From Silicimonas sp. (GTDB lineage: Bacteria > Pseudomonadota > Alphaproteobacteria > Rhodobacterales > Rhodobacteraceae), in contig JABDJO010000023.1 in assembly GCA_013002465.1 (NCBI GenBank), forward strand, positions 1-37,273: a stretch of 37,273 bases of DNA. Direction: 5' to 3'. Positions 15,204 through 24,403 of this stretch are shown in pieces. Under the pieces are notes generated by a model, which saw nothing but the letters and a program-made list of their open reading frames with translations, did not search any database and was not told where the DNA came from. Each line of letters starts with the position of its first letter. Within the stretch, counting starts at the first letter, position 1. The translations under genes were made by a program, and so were the position numbers.

Positions 15204-16730
15204 ATGGCGCAGTCACGGCGGAAAGGAAGGCGACGTGCTTCTGTGGGAGAGCCCGCGCCAATGGGCCCAGTTTTTGGGTTCTCTGGCGGGCAATTCCGCC
15301 CGCTGAGCGAATCCGAAGTACAACTCGTCCATTCAACGGCGATCGAATTGCTGGAGACCCTTGGGCTGTCGCAGCCCCTAGCTTCGATGATTGATCTGGT
15401 CTGTATGGAAGGAGGAGAAATCTCAGCCGAAGGCAGGCTGCTCTTTCCGAAAGCGTTGATCGAAGACAGCATTTCGAATGCACGTCGCGACGTGGTGCTT
15501 TATTCCCGACGTCCCGGTTGGGACCTCGATCTATCCGGATCAAGGGTGCATTTCAGTACCGGCGGTGCTGCGCCTTCAATTCTGGGAAACGATGGAACCT
15601 ACCGGGATTCGACAGTTCAGGATCTGCAAGATGCGGCTCGGGTGACGGACAACCTGGATCACATCCACCATTTCAGCAGGTCATTGGTCGCGCGGGACGT
15701 TCCGGATCAGCGAGGCCTTGACGTGAACACGGCCTATGCCTGCCTCAGCGGCACCGACAAGCACGTGTCAATGAGTATCAGCGATGCCAGCCATGTGCCG
15801 GAAATTGCCCAGATGTGCTATGCCATCGCAGGTGACGAGGCTGCATTTCGAGCGCGTCCGTTTATGACCATCATGGTCTGTCACGTCGTGCCTCCCATGC
15901 GGTTTGCGACCGAGGCTTGCGAAACGTTGGAAGCCGCGGTTCGGGCCGGGTTTCCGGTGCAGTTGATTTCAGCTGGACAGGCCGGGGCGACGTCGCCAGC
16001 CTCGATTGCCGGATCGCTTGTGCAGGCGGTTGCCGAAACGCTGGCCGGGTTAGCCTTTGTGCAGTTGATTGACCCGAACGTGCAAGCGGTATTCGCGCCA
16101 AAACCCCTTGTTGCAGATCTGCGCACAGGTGCCATGTGCGGCGGCGGCGGAGAGCAAGCGATATTGATGGCCGGAGCCGCCCAGATGGGCAGGTTCTACG
16201 ATCTGCCGACCAGTTCGATTGCAGGGATCACGGACGCCAAGCTTCCCGATGCGCAGCACGGATATGAAAAAAGCCTGGCGGTTGCCCTTGCGGCGCAGGC
16301 GGGCGCGAACCTGGTGACCCAGGCCTGCGGGATGCAAGCCAGCCTGTTGGGCGTTTCTCTGGAAAGCTACGTTATCGACAACGACATGCTGGGCGCAATC
16401 ATGCGGACAATCCGTGGCGTTGAAGTTACCGAAGAAAACCTTTCTGCCGAGGTCATCGCAAACGCAAGTTTGGGCGACGGCCACTATTTGGGTCACGCGG
16501 ATACTCTCAACCGAATGAAGGCGGATTACATATATCCAGACATTGCAGATCGCCAATCACCGGCCGATTGGCAAGACTCCGGAGGATTGGATATCTATAG
16601 TCGCGCGCGGGCAAGGGTTCGGGACCTTCTGGCGAAAGACGCGCGTGAAATCATTCCGCAGCAGATCGACCGGAGCCTTAGGGAACGCTTCGACATCCTG
16701 CTTCCTGTCGCCAATTCAAGTTCACCATGA
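15204..16730 (+). CDS. MttB-family (trimethylamine methyltransferase family) methyltransferase, non-pyrrolysine
   Basis: This encodes 508 residues. The family moves a methyl group from a methylamine or quaternary amine to the cobalt of a corrinoid protein in the cytosol. The basic N-terminus (SRRKGRRRAS) followed by FRPLSESEVQLVHSTAIELLETLGL, then the barrel blocks VHFSTGGAAPSILG, TYRDSTVQDLQDAARVTDNLDHIHHF and FYDLPTSSIAGITDAKLPDAQ, match this family. No in-frame amber codon occurs, so it belongs to the large non-pyrrolysine branch. Characterised members of that branch act on glycine betaine, proline betaine or carnitine. The start is taken as ATG 15204; GAGG is only two bases upstream, and TTG 15189 or GTG 15201 in the same frame are possible. 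Its stop overlaps the next gene by ATGA. No corrinoid-binding partner gene is in the window. Confidence 0.88.
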   Translation: MAQSRRKGRRRASVGEPAPMGPVFGFSGGQFRPLSESEVQLVHSTAIELLETLGLSQPLASMIDLVCMEGGEISAEGRLLFPKALIEDSISNARRDVVLYSRRPGWDLDLSGSRVHFSTGGAAPSILGNDGTYRDSTVQDLQDAARVTDNLDHIHHFSRSLVARDVPDQRGLDVNTAYACLSGTDKHVSMSISDASHVPEIAQMCYAIAGDEAAFRARPFMTIMVCHVVPPMRFATEACETLEAAVRAGFPVQLISAGQAGATSPASIAGSLVQAVAETLAGLAFVQLIDPNVQAVFAPKPLVADLRTGAMCGGGGEQAILMAGAAQMGRFYDLPTSSIAGITDAKLPDAQHGYEKSLAVALAAQAGANLVTQACGMQASLLGVSLESYVIDNDMLGAIMRTIRGVEVTEENLSAEVIANASLGDGHYLGHADTLNRMKADYIYPDIADRQSPADWQDSGGLDIYSRARARVRDLLAKDAREIIPQQIDRSLRERFDILLPVANSSSP

Positions 16731-18664
16731 CAGCGCTGCCGCATCTTTTTTCTCCGATCCGAATTGGCCCGATAGATATACCCAACAGGATTGTATCGAC
16801 GGGTCATCACACGCATCTGGCCTCGGGCGCGCCGTCGCCAGAACTTATTGCCTACCACCAGGCTCGCGCGCGGGGCGGAACCGGACTGATTGTGACCGAG
16901 ATCGTTTCGGTCCACGAAAGCGGCGCTTTATTTCCCAATCTCCTAACCGCGGACCCGGCCAACTTGTCGGCTTTTGCAGAGCTGGCGGATGCGGTAAAGG
17001 CCGAAGGATCACGAATTTTCGCACAGCTTTTCCATCCGGGCCGCGAGGTGATGTTCACAACCGATGGAATGGCGGCAGTGGCTTTCGCGCCCTCTGCCAT
17101 CCCAAACGAACGCTTCCACGTCATGCCGCGCGAGATGCCCGCTGATCTGATTGCCGATATCATCAAGGGGTACGGTCGTGCCGCCGCATTTATGTCGGAA
17201 GCCGGCTATGACGGTGTGGAAATCGTTGCCAGCCACGGATACCTGCCCGCGCAATTTCTAAGCCCATTGGTCAATCGACGTGAGGATGATTGGGGTGGCG
17301 ATACTGATCGCCGGATGCGATTTGCTCGCCACATTATCTCTGCCGTCCGTGGTGCGGCCCCCGATCTGGCGCTGGGGCTGCGATTGTCGGGCGATGACAT
17401 GGATGGCACCGGTCTGGACTCCAACGACGTTCTTGAGATCGCGACGGCTCTTGCACCCGGTTTGGATTATCTTTCAGTCACTGCGGGGACCTCGGCCAGT
17501 TTGGGTGGTTCGGTACATATCACGCCGCCGATGGGGGTCGAACACGGTTATACCGCACCGCTGGCCAAGGCCATCCGATCGCAGATTGATACCCCCGTAA
17601 TTGTGACCGGACGCATCAACCAGCCTCAGATCGCCGAGGGTATTCTTGCCGATGGTTCCGCAGATCTCTGTGGCATGACCCGTGCCCTGATCACCGACCC
17701 GGAGATGCCCAGAAAGTCCAGGGCGGGCGAGATTGATGCAATCCGCGCCTGCATTGGCTGCAATCAATCCTGTATTGGACGCGCGCATAAGGGCTTTGGG
17801 ATTTCCTGCATCCAACGACCCGAGACCGGTCGCGAATTGCAGTTTGGCGCGCCGACGCTTGCAAGGACCAGAAAGAAAGTAATCGTCGTTGGTGGTGGCC
17901 CGGGTGGGATGAAAAGCGCCGCCGTCAGTGCCATGCGCGGCCATCAAACCGAACTGTGGGAAGCATCGCAGCATCTCGGTGGGCAGGCATTGCTGGCCCA
18001 GAAGCTTCCGGGGCGCGAGGAGTTTGGCGGGATCATAGACAACCTCGAACGTGAAATCCCACCGGGCGTGACAATGCGTCTGGGCACAAAAGCAACTGCG
18101 ATAGCTCTTACTGAAGCCGAGCCGGATTGCATTGTGATTGCAACCGGCGCGACACCATTTGTTCCCGAATTTGAGCTGTCCGAAGTCGCGAACGTTGCCA
18201 CTGCATGGGACGTGCTAACCGGCGCACCGACCCAAGGATCAGTCGTCATCGCGGATTGGAAGGCGGATTGGATCGGCATCGGTCTCGCTGAAAAACTGGC
18301 GCGCGACGGTGCTTCTGTTCGCCTATGCGTGAACGCGGCGATGGCCGGGGAAACGTTGCAGGTCTATACGCGAAATCATTATGTCGGTCGACTCTATCGC
18401 TTGGGGGTCACGATGAAGACGCATCTTCGCTTGTTCGGCGCGGACGCAGACACGGCTTATTTCCAGAATGTCCTCACCGGCGAGCCAGTGATCGAAGAAA
18501 ATTGCGGGACATTGGTTTTGTCGCTTGGGCACCAGCCTTGCGATAACTTGAGAGACGAATTGGAAGATGCACCTTTTGCAGTGCATGTGATCGGCGACGC
18601 GTTGGCCGCGCGAACTGCAGAAGAAGCCATTTATGAAGGGATGAAGGTGGCATGGGCGATATGA
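16727..18664 (+). CDS. FMN/4Fe-4S/NAD(P) oxidoreductase of the trimethylamine-dehydrogenase / N-demethylase family
   Basis: This encodes 645 residues in three parts. Residues 1-340 form an Old-Yellow-Enzyme FMN barrel (LFSPIRIGPIDIPNRIV at the start, HGYLPAQFLSPLVNRREDDWGG around residue 170, DLCGMTRALITDPEMPRK). A 4Fe-4S cluster is bound by Cys342, 345, 349 and 361 (C-x2-C-x3-C-x11-C). A nucleotide-binding domain starts with VIVVGGGPGGMKSA (about 385). Members oxidise N-methyl groups (trimethylamine, dimethylamine, N-methylproline) or reduce dienoyl-CoA. Next to an MttB homologue, oxidative N-demethylation is the most economical reading: the methyltransferase removes the first methyl group and this enzyme a later one. 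It is coupled by 4-base overlaps to both neighbours. The substrate is inference. Confidence 0.87.
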   Translation: MTALPHLFSPIRIGPIDIPNRIVSTGHHTHLASGAPSPELIAYHQARARGGTGLIVTEIVSVHESGALFPNLLTADPANLSAFAELADAVKAEGSRIFAQLFHPGREVMFTTDGMAAVAFAPSAIPNERFHVMPREMPADLIADIIKGYGRAAAFMSEAGYDGVEIVASHGYLPAQFLSPLVNRREDDWGGDTDRRMRFARHIISAVRGAAPDLALGLRLSGDDMDGTGLDSNDVLEIATALAPGLDYLSVTAGTSASLGGSVHITPPMGVEHGYTAPLAKAIRSQIDTPVIVTGRINQPQIAEGILADGSADLCGMTRALITDPEMPRKSRAGEIDAIRACIGCNQSCIGRAHKGFGISCIQRPETGRELQFGAPTLARTRKKVIVVGGGPGGMKSAAVSAMRGHQTELWEASQHLGGQALLAQKLPGREEFGGIIDNLEREIPPGVTMRLGTKATAIALTEAEPDCIVIATGATPFVPEFELSEVANVATAWDVLTGAPTQGSVVIADWKADWIGIGLAEKLARDGASVRLCVNAAMAGETLQVYTRNHYVGRLYRLGVTMKTHLRLFGADADTAYFQNVLTGEPVIEENCGTLVLSLGHQPCDNLRDELEDAPFAVHVIGDALAARTAEEAIYEGMKVAWAI

Positions 18665-20319
18665 GCGACAAGATCACAGGCGGTGAAGCCGTTTATCGCG
18701 TGCTGCGCGATCAGGGTGTGGAGACGGTGTTCGGTCTGCTCGGTGGGTCCATGCTTGAGCTATACGACGCCATGCTGGCAGGCGGCGACGTCAATTATGT
18801 AGGGGCCCGAGACGAACGGGCTGCAGGTCACATGGCCGATGCCCACGCGCGGATAACCGGCGGTCCTGGAATCGTCCTTGGGGCCCAGGCCGGCCCAGGC
18901 GTCGTCAACCTGGCGACCTCGGTTGCCGAGGCGCATTTGGCGTATTCTCCCCTAGTCGCGATCTGCGGTGCCATCACCCGCGCGGATTTGGGAAAGGATA
19001 CCTTTCAGGAAATCGATCAGGTCGCGCTGTTCGCGCCGATCTCGAAAAAATCCGTGATGGTGACGGAACCCGAACGTTTGGCGCCGATGCTGAAAGATGC
19101 AATCCGGCTGGCGATGTCAGGGCGTCGTGGCCCGGTTGTGTTGCATGTACCCCGAGACCTGATGGCGGCGCAGGTTTCGCTCCCGGCGTCTGCGCCGATC
19201 CGGGTCGCGAGGGCCGGTGGGCCTTCAGCCGAAGACCTGGGCGCGATCAAGGATCTGATTTCAAAGGCTCAGCGCCCGGTGATCGTGGCAGGCGGCGGCT
19301 TCAAGTGGTCCGGCGAGACCGAGGTCCTTCGAAAACTGGCAGAGGCCCTCAACATCCCGGTCGTTGCCTCCACCGGACATGCGGATGTAATGCCGCATGG
19401 TCATCCAAACTTTGCTGGCCAGGGCGGGCCCCGCGGCAACGCCGTAGCCGCGCGGTTGACACGCGAAGCAGATCTTATCCTGGCCTTGGGCGCGCGGCTA
19501 GCATTCAATTCCACTTTCCTCAGCCATGATTATGTCTCGGCGACGGCCGATGTCGTCCAGGTCGACATCGAGGGCTCCAGCGCCGGGCGATATTTCCCGA
19601 CCACAATCCCAATTCAGGCCGACGCGCCCGAGACGGCGAAAAGCCTGATGGATGCCAAGCCCGGTAATACCGGTGCATGGTTCGCTGCGTTCCGAAGTGA
19701 CATGGATGCCCTGAATGCGGTACGTGAGACCGAGGCGCAATTGCCGGGTCGCCCCATGCATCCCCGCCGCGCGCTCGCCGAACTCAGAAAGGCACTGCCA
19801 AAGAATGCCATTGTCACGCTTGATACCGGTAATGCCTGCCTTCAAGCCGCCGACCGCCTGGCGCAATACCACTGCCCCGGGCTGATTACTCCGCTGGATT
19901 TCGGCCTTGTGGGTTTTGGATATGCTGCGGCCCTTGGCGCGCAGGCCGCATCACCGGATCGGCCCGTGATATCGGTCATTGGCGATGGAGGATTCGGCTT
20001 CACGATGACAGAGATCACAACAGCGGTAAGATACAATTTGCCCGTCGTCGCAGTAGTTCTGGATAATGGCGCCTGGGGTGCCGAAAAGGCTTACCAGATG
20101 GAATTCTTCGGTGGGCGGCTGCTCGGCGCCGAGATCGACTCTCCGGCATACGATGCAATTGCACGCGAATGTGGTGCCGTCGGCCACCACGTGACAGAAC
20201 CGGAAGCGCTGGGCCCGGCGGTTGCAAACGCGCTGGCGTCAGGAAGGCCCGCCGTCATCCACGTTGAAATTGATCCCGCCGCGCTGAGCACATTGCGCAA
20301 GGACCTATTCAAAAACTAG
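18661..20319 (+). CDS. Thiamine-diphosphate-dependent enzyme, acetolactate-synthase-like
   Basis: This encodes 552 residues from the ATG at 18661, which overlaps the preceding stop (ATGA) and follows AAGGTGG at 18644-18650; an in-frame ATG at 18652 lies too close to that site. The PYR domain carries the catalytic Glu52 in ARDERAAGHMADAHAR and the GPG loop at 78-80. A central Rossmann domain contains RPVIVAGGGFKWSG. The PP domain has the cofactor motif from GDG (441-443) to Asn469 in VVLDNG. The family includes acetolactate synthase, 2-oxoacid decarboxylases, sulfoacetaldehyde acetyltransferase and glyoxylate carboligase. The DTFQEIDQVALFAPISKKSV stretch is common to acetolactate-synthase-like and Xsc-like members. 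With an aminotransferase and a hydroxyacid dehydrogenase nearby, a 2-oxoacid decarboxylase or carboligase role is plausible but unproven. Confidence 0.85.
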   Translation: MSDKITGGEAVYRVLRDQGVETVFGLLGGSMLELYDAMLAGGDVNYVGARDERAAGHMADAHARITGGPGIVLGAQAGPGVVNLATSVAEAHLAYSPLVAICGAITRADLGKDTFQEIDQVALFAPISKKSVMVTEPERLAPMLKDAIRLAMSGRRGPVVLHVPRDLMAAQVSLPASAPIRVARAGGPSAEDLGAIKDLISKAQRPVIVAGGGFKWSGETEVLRKLAEALNIPVVASTGHADVMPHGHPNFAGQGGPRGNAVAARLTREADLILALGARLAFNSTFLSHDYVSATADVVQVDIEGSSAGRYFPTTIPIQADAPETAKSLMDAKPGNTGAWFAAFRSDMDALNAVRETEAQLPGRPMHPRRALAELRKALPKNAIVTLDTGNACLQAADRLAQYHCPGLITPLDFGLVGFGYAAALGAQAASPDRPVISVIGDGGFGFTMTEITTAVRYNLPVVAVVLDNGAWGAEKAYQMEFFGGRLLGAEIDSPAYDAIARECGAVGHHVTEPEALGPAVANALASGRPAVIHVEIDPAALSTLRKDLFKN

Positions 20320-20657
20320 CCCCTCGGTTTCGAGCGACAGCAAACAGCAGTATCCATGCGAATCCTGACCGGCGGAACCATGGTTCTTCGACCACATTTG
20401 AGCGCTGACATGGCAATCCCGTGGGCTCGCGGATGTACGCGCATTTTTGTTGACAGCCGATCAACTGCTCGGGCAGCATTTCCGAAATCGGAAAGAGAGA
20501 GCGGCCAATGCGGACGCAGTGGTGTAATGGAAATCTAGGGCGCCGGGCAACCGGCTGCGATCTCGTCGTCTGACGTGAACCCGGATATTGCCGCTTTGGC
20601 AATTACTTGCCCGAATATCGGGGTGCCTTCCAACGCTTCAGCTTTCGGTTTCCTAGC
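20320..20657 (+). promoter_or_regulatory. Gap between the two enzyme blocks, with candidate promoter and operator
   Basis: A perfect -35 hexamer TTGACA lies at 20450-20455, with a weak -10 candidate CAGCAT at 20474-20479 (18-base spacer). Directly downstream is a perfect palindrome, TTTCCGA at 20479-20485 and TCGGAAA at 20488-20494, placed where a repressor would act. A 21-codon frame starts at ATG 20508 after a GAGAGAG-type purine run and ends at a TGA before 20580; it could be a leader peptide or chance. A minus-strand frame (20309-20602) has no recognisable product. Confidence 0.4.
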
Positions 20658-22757
20658 ATGCACAACAAGAACGGGTTTCGCCTTGCCGTCGATATCGGCG
20701 GCACTTTTACTGATACCGTCCTGGTCGATGGACAGGGGCAGATTCTTGCCACCACAAAAACGCCGACAACCCCTGACAACCCTGCTCTCGGTGCGCTTGA
20801 GGGCGCTCGGCGGGTGCTGATGGGCGCCGGCGCGAACTGGCTGCAGATCGACGGTTTCATCCATGGGACAACGCTGGCCACCAATGCTTTGATCGAGCGG
20901 CGCGGTGCCATTGTGGCGACGGTGACGAATGAGGGGTTTCGCGATATTCTCGAGATCGCCTATGAGCGGCGCTACAGCCAGTATGACATCAATCTGGTCA
21001 AGCCCGATCTTATCGTACCGCGGTCGCGGGCCTTTACCATCGGCGGCCGGATGGATGCGCAAGGGCGGGAACTGCACCCACTTGATGAGGCCGCCGTGGC
21101 CGGATTGGTCGAGGCACTTGCGGCCTGTGGCGCCGGGGCGGTAGCGATCTGCCTGATGCATGCCTATGCCAACCCTGCACACGAGCTTAGGCTATCGGAG
21201 CTTCTGCAAGCGGCGCTTCCCGGCCTTGTGATCTCGCTTTCGCACCAAGTTAGTCCCGAGGCGCGTGAGTTCGACCGGCTATCGACCACGATTGCGAACG
21301 CCTATATTCAGCCGCAGATGGCCAGCTATCTGGCTGAATTTCAAGCACTCTTCACCGATGAGGGGCTGGATTGCCCAATCCTGATGATGACCGCGGGCGG
21401 TGGCATGACCACGATGGAAACCGCTGTGCGTCTGCCGATCCGACTGGTAGAGTCTGGTCCTGCTGGCGGTGCTATTCTGGCCGCACGCATTGCTGCCGAA
21501 ACCGGCGAAGAAGAGGTGCTGAGCTTCGATATGGGAGGCACCACGGCCAAGTTGTGCCTGATTGATCGGTACCGCCCTCAGACCGCGCGCAAGTTTGAAA
21601 TCGCGCGCGCCGCCCGGTTCATCAAGGGCTCGGGCATGCCGGTGCGCATTCCGGTGATCGAGATGATCGAGATCGGCGCTGGCGGCGGTTCGATCGCACG
21701 TGTGGACCGGCTGGGCCGCTTGCAGGTCGGGCCAGAGAGTGCGGGCAGCGAGCCCGGACCGGCGGCCTTTGCCAAGGGTGGAACGGCGCCCACGGTGACC
21801 GATGCCGATGTTATGCAGGGTTTGATCGAACCCGGCCGCTTTGCTGAAGGACGGCTTGAGATCGACATGGACGCGGCGCAAACAGCGCTTCTCAATGGTG
21901 TGGGTCACGCACTTGATCTTGATGCTGCAGAGGCGGCGCATGGGGTAAGTGAGATCGTCGATGAGAACATGGCGGGTGCGGGCCGGATGCACGCCGTGGA
22001 ATCGGGCAAGGATCTGGGCGCGCGCCTGATGATCGCCTTTGGCGGCAACGGCCCGCTGCACGCAACCCGGGTCGCGCGACGCGCACAGGTGGATCGTATC
22101 CTGATTCCGCCCGATCCCGGTGTCGGTTCGGCGGTCGGGTTCCTTTTTGCGCCGGTGTCCTTTGAGATTATCCGTTCACGTTACGGGACTCTGGAGGCGC
22201 TTGATCTGACAGGACTGAATGCCTTTTTCGATGAAATGATCAAAGAGGCCCAGCCAGTGGTGCGGGCAGGAGCGCCAGAGGGCAACCTTGTGCAACGACG
22301 TCAGGCCTTCATGCGGTATCACGGACAGGGGCATGAAATAGAAATCTCGCTGCCGGATCGCGCGCTGGAAGACACTGACATCCCGCAGCTTCGCAAGGCG
22401 TTTGAAGAGGAATACAGCCGCCAGTTCAGCCGTGTCGTTCCGGGCATGACCATCGAGATACTGAACTGGGCGTTGGAAGTGTCGTCCGAGCCGTGCGCGT
22501 TGGAGCATTATTCCGAAACTCCGGCAAAACGGCGTGCCCGCAGCGACGAACACCGACGCGTTCTGTGCGATGTCACCGGTAAATGGTGCGAGGCGGAAAT
22601 CCATGACCGCGCTGCACTCAGTCCCGGTGATGTCCTCGACGGTCCGGCCCTGATCATCGAGCCGCAGACTACCACATTTGTCAGTCGTGATTTTTCGGCC
22701 CAGGTTGATGGCAACAACAACATCTGGCTAGACCGCAGAACGGAGGGCGACCAATGA
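20658..22757 (+). CDS. hyuA: Hydantoinase/oxoprolinase-family protein, HyuA-type subunit
   Basis: This encodes 699 residues from the ATG at 20658; upstream in-frame codons lack family sequence. The N-terminal Hydant_A_N domain starts FRLAVDIGGTFTDTVLVDG, the ATP-binding actin-like phosphate loop. It continues with IHGTTLATNALIERRGA. The central domain has LSFDMGGTTAKLCLIDRY and IEIGAGGGSIARVD. The C-terminal domain contains MRYHGQGHEIEISLP. The family includes ATP-dependent N-methylhydantoin amidohydrolase, 5-oxoprolinase and acetone or acetophenone carboxylase, all working with a HyuB-type subunit. Here hyuB follows with an ATGA overlap. In the context of N-demethylation genes, hydrolysis of a hydantoin- or lactam-type ring is favoured over ketone carboxylation, for which a third small subunit would be expected and is absent. 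Confidence 0.9.
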   Translation: MHNKNGFRLAVDIGGTFTDTVLVDGQGQILATTKTPTTPDNPALGALEGARRVLMGAGANWLQIDGFIHGTTLATNALIERRGAIVATVTNEGFRDILEIAYERRYSQYDINLVKPDLIVPRSRAFTIGGRMDAQGRELHPLDEAAVAGLVEALAACGAGAVAICLMHAYANPAHELRLSELLQAALPGLVISLSHQVSPEAREFDRLSTTIANAYIQPQMASYLAEFQALFTDEGLDCPILMMTAGGGMTTMETAVRLPIRLVESGPAGGAILAARIAAETGEEEVLSFDMGGTTAKLCLIDRYRPQTARKFEIARAARFIKGSGMPVRIPVIEMIEIGAGGGSIARVDRLGRLQVGPESAGSEPGPAAFAKGGTAPTVTDADVMQGLIEPGRFAEGRLEIDMDAAQTALLNGVGHALDLDAAEAAHGVSEIVDENMAGAGRMHAVESGKDLGARLMIAFGGNGPLHATRVARRAQVDRILIPPDPGVGSAVGFLFAPVSFEIIRSRYGTLEALDLTGLNAFFDEMIKEAQPVVRAGAPEGNLVQRRQAFMRYHGQGHEIEISLPDRALEDTDIPQLRKAFEEEYSRQFSRVVPGMTIEILNWALEVSSEPCALEHYSETPAKRRARSDEHRRVLCDVTGKWCEAEIHDRAALSPGDVLDGPALIIEPQTTTFVSRDFSAQVDGNNNIWLDRRTEGDQ

Positions 22758-24403
22758 AGACGGCAGACACGCGCCTGCAGGTCATGTGGAACCGGCTTTT
22801 GGCCGTGGTCGAAGAACAGGGCCAGGCGCTGATCCGCGCGGCGTTCAGCCCCATCGTGCGCGAATGCGGAGATATCTCTGCCGGTATCTTCGATTTGCAG
22901 GGCCAGATGCTGGCGCAGGCCGTGACCGGAACGCCGGGGCACATCAACACTATGGCCGAGGCGGTCAAGACCCTGCGTGGCCGGTTTCAGCTTCAGGATA
23001 TGAAGCCTGGTGATATCTATCTGACAAATGATCCCTGGATCGCCTCGGGTCACCTGAACGATTTCCTGTTGATGATGCCGGTATTCTACAAGGATCAAGT
23101 GGTTGGCTTTACGTCCTGCACCTCGCATCTGGTTGATCTGGGTGGGCTTGGCATGGGACCAGAGGGCGCGGACATCTATGATGAGGGTTTGCTCATCCCG
23201 CCCTGCAAGCTGATGGATCAGGGGGCGCTCAACACGCTGCTGATGGAGATTGTCAAAGCCAATTCGCGCGAACCCGTTGCCAACGAAGGCGATATCTACG
23301 CGCTTATCGCATGCTGCGAGACAGGGGCGGTGCGGCTCGCGGGCATGATGGAGGAATTTGGCATCGACCATCTTGACGCTCTGTCCGACTATATCATCGA
23401 CACCTCCTATCATGGGACGGTTGACGCCATCGCCAAGCTGCCCAAGGGGACATGGCACAATGTGCTGAAGGTCGACGGGTATGAGCATGAGATCGAACTC
23501 CATGCGGCACTGACCATCGGCAAGGAAATCGTTGCGCTGGATTTTGACGGCACCTCGGGCCTGTCGAAAAAGGGCATCAACGTGCCGCTCAATTACGCCA
23601 CCGCCTATTCGGTGTTTGCGCTTCGTTGCATTATCGGCCCGGACATCCCCAACAATGCCGGCTCGCTCGCGCCGTTTCAGGTTGCCGGGCCAAAGGATTG
23701 CATTCTGAACGCTCAACCGCCCGCGCCGGTGGCCATGCGTCACACGTTGGGGCAGATGACCCCCGATCTGGTCTATGGCTGCCTTTCCCAGGCTCTGCCG
23801 GATCTGGTTCCCGCCGAAGGGGCATCCTGCATGTACGACCTGCCGTTGCGCCATGCGCCTGAGGCCGTGTCACGCGGGGATGAGCAGTTTGCGCTTGAAC
23901 TGGTGTTCAGCGGCGGCACGGGCGCGCGGCCCGGTCTGGACGGGCTTTCGGCCACGGCTTTTCCTTCGGGCGTCTGGGGAAGCCAGGTGGAAACCACTGA
24001 AGCGGTTGCCCCGGTCCTGATCACCCGGCGCGAGCTGAAACCCGACAGTGGCGGTGCCGGACGAATGCGTGGCGGTCTTGGCCAGCATATCGAAATCAGG
24101 TCGTCGAATGACCAGGATTTCCTGCTGTTCCTCTCGGTCGAACGGGTTCTGAATCCCGCACGCGGACGGTTCGGCGGAGGCGAAGGCGCTGCGGGACGTA
24201 TGCGGATCGGCCATGACGGGCCGGACCTGCCAGGCAAGGGAGAGGTACGGGTGAAGGCGGGTGAGACGCTGGTTTTCGAAACCCCGGGCGGCGGCGGTTT
24301 CGGCGATCCACTTGAACGCCGCCGGGAGGATATATTGCGCGATCTTGAAGATGGCCTAATCAATCCAAGGACCGCCCGCGATATTTATGGGGTGGAGCCA
24401 TGA
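22754..24403 (+). CDS. hyuB: Hydantoinase/oxoprolinase-family protein, HyuB-type subunit
   Basis: This encodes 549 residues, the usual size for the hydantoinase B family. The start TRLQVMWNRLLAVVEEQGQALIRAAFSPIVRECGDIS is typical, as are the blocks GTPGHINTMAEAV, DIYLTNDPWIASGHLNDFLLMMPVF (with the conserved Asn-Asp and Gly-His), TSCTSHLVDLGG, and the glycine-rich C-terminal region SGGAGRMRGGLGQ and TPGGGGFGDP. It forms the large catalytic partner of the HyuA ATPase-like subunit in the cytosol. ATGA overlaps link it to hyuA and to the aminotransferase, so stoichiometric synthesis of A and B is likely. The substrate is undetermined. Confidence 0.92.
   Translation: MKTADTRLQVMWNRLLAVVEEQGQALIRAAFSPIVRECGDISAGIFDLQGQMLAQAVTGTPGHINTMAEAVKTLRGRFQLQDMKPGDIYLTNDPWIASGHLNDFLLMMPVFYKDQVVGFTSCTSHLVDLGGLGMGPEGADIYDEGLLIPPCKLMDQGALNTLLMEIVKANSREPVANEGDIYALIACCETGAVRLAGMMEEFGIDHLDALSDYIIDTSYHGTVDAIAKLPKGTWHNVLKVDGYEHEIELHAALTIGKEIVALDFDGTSGLSKKGINVPLNYATAYSVFALRCIIGPDIPNNAGSLAPFQVAGPKDCILNAQPPAPVAMRHTLGQMTPDLVYGCLSQALPDLVPAEGASCMYDLPLRHAPEAVSRGDEQFALELVFSGGTGARPGLDGLSATAFPSGVWGSQVETTEAVAPVLITRRELKPDSGGAGRMRGGLGQHIEIRSSNDQDFLLFLSVERVLNPARGRFGGGEGAAGRMRIGHDGPDLPGKGEVRVKAGETLVFETPGGGGFGDPLERRREDILRDLEDGLINPRTARDIYGVEP

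Noticed and set aside
15204-16730. Pyrrolysine (amber read-through) in the MttB-family gene
   Set aside because: The frame is continuous with no in-frame TAG before the stop, so it belongs to the non-pyrrolysine branch.
22508-23854. 448-codon minus-strand open frame
   Set aside because: It spans the hyuA/hyuB junction on the opposite strand. The sense strand has complete family motifs, while this translation has none.
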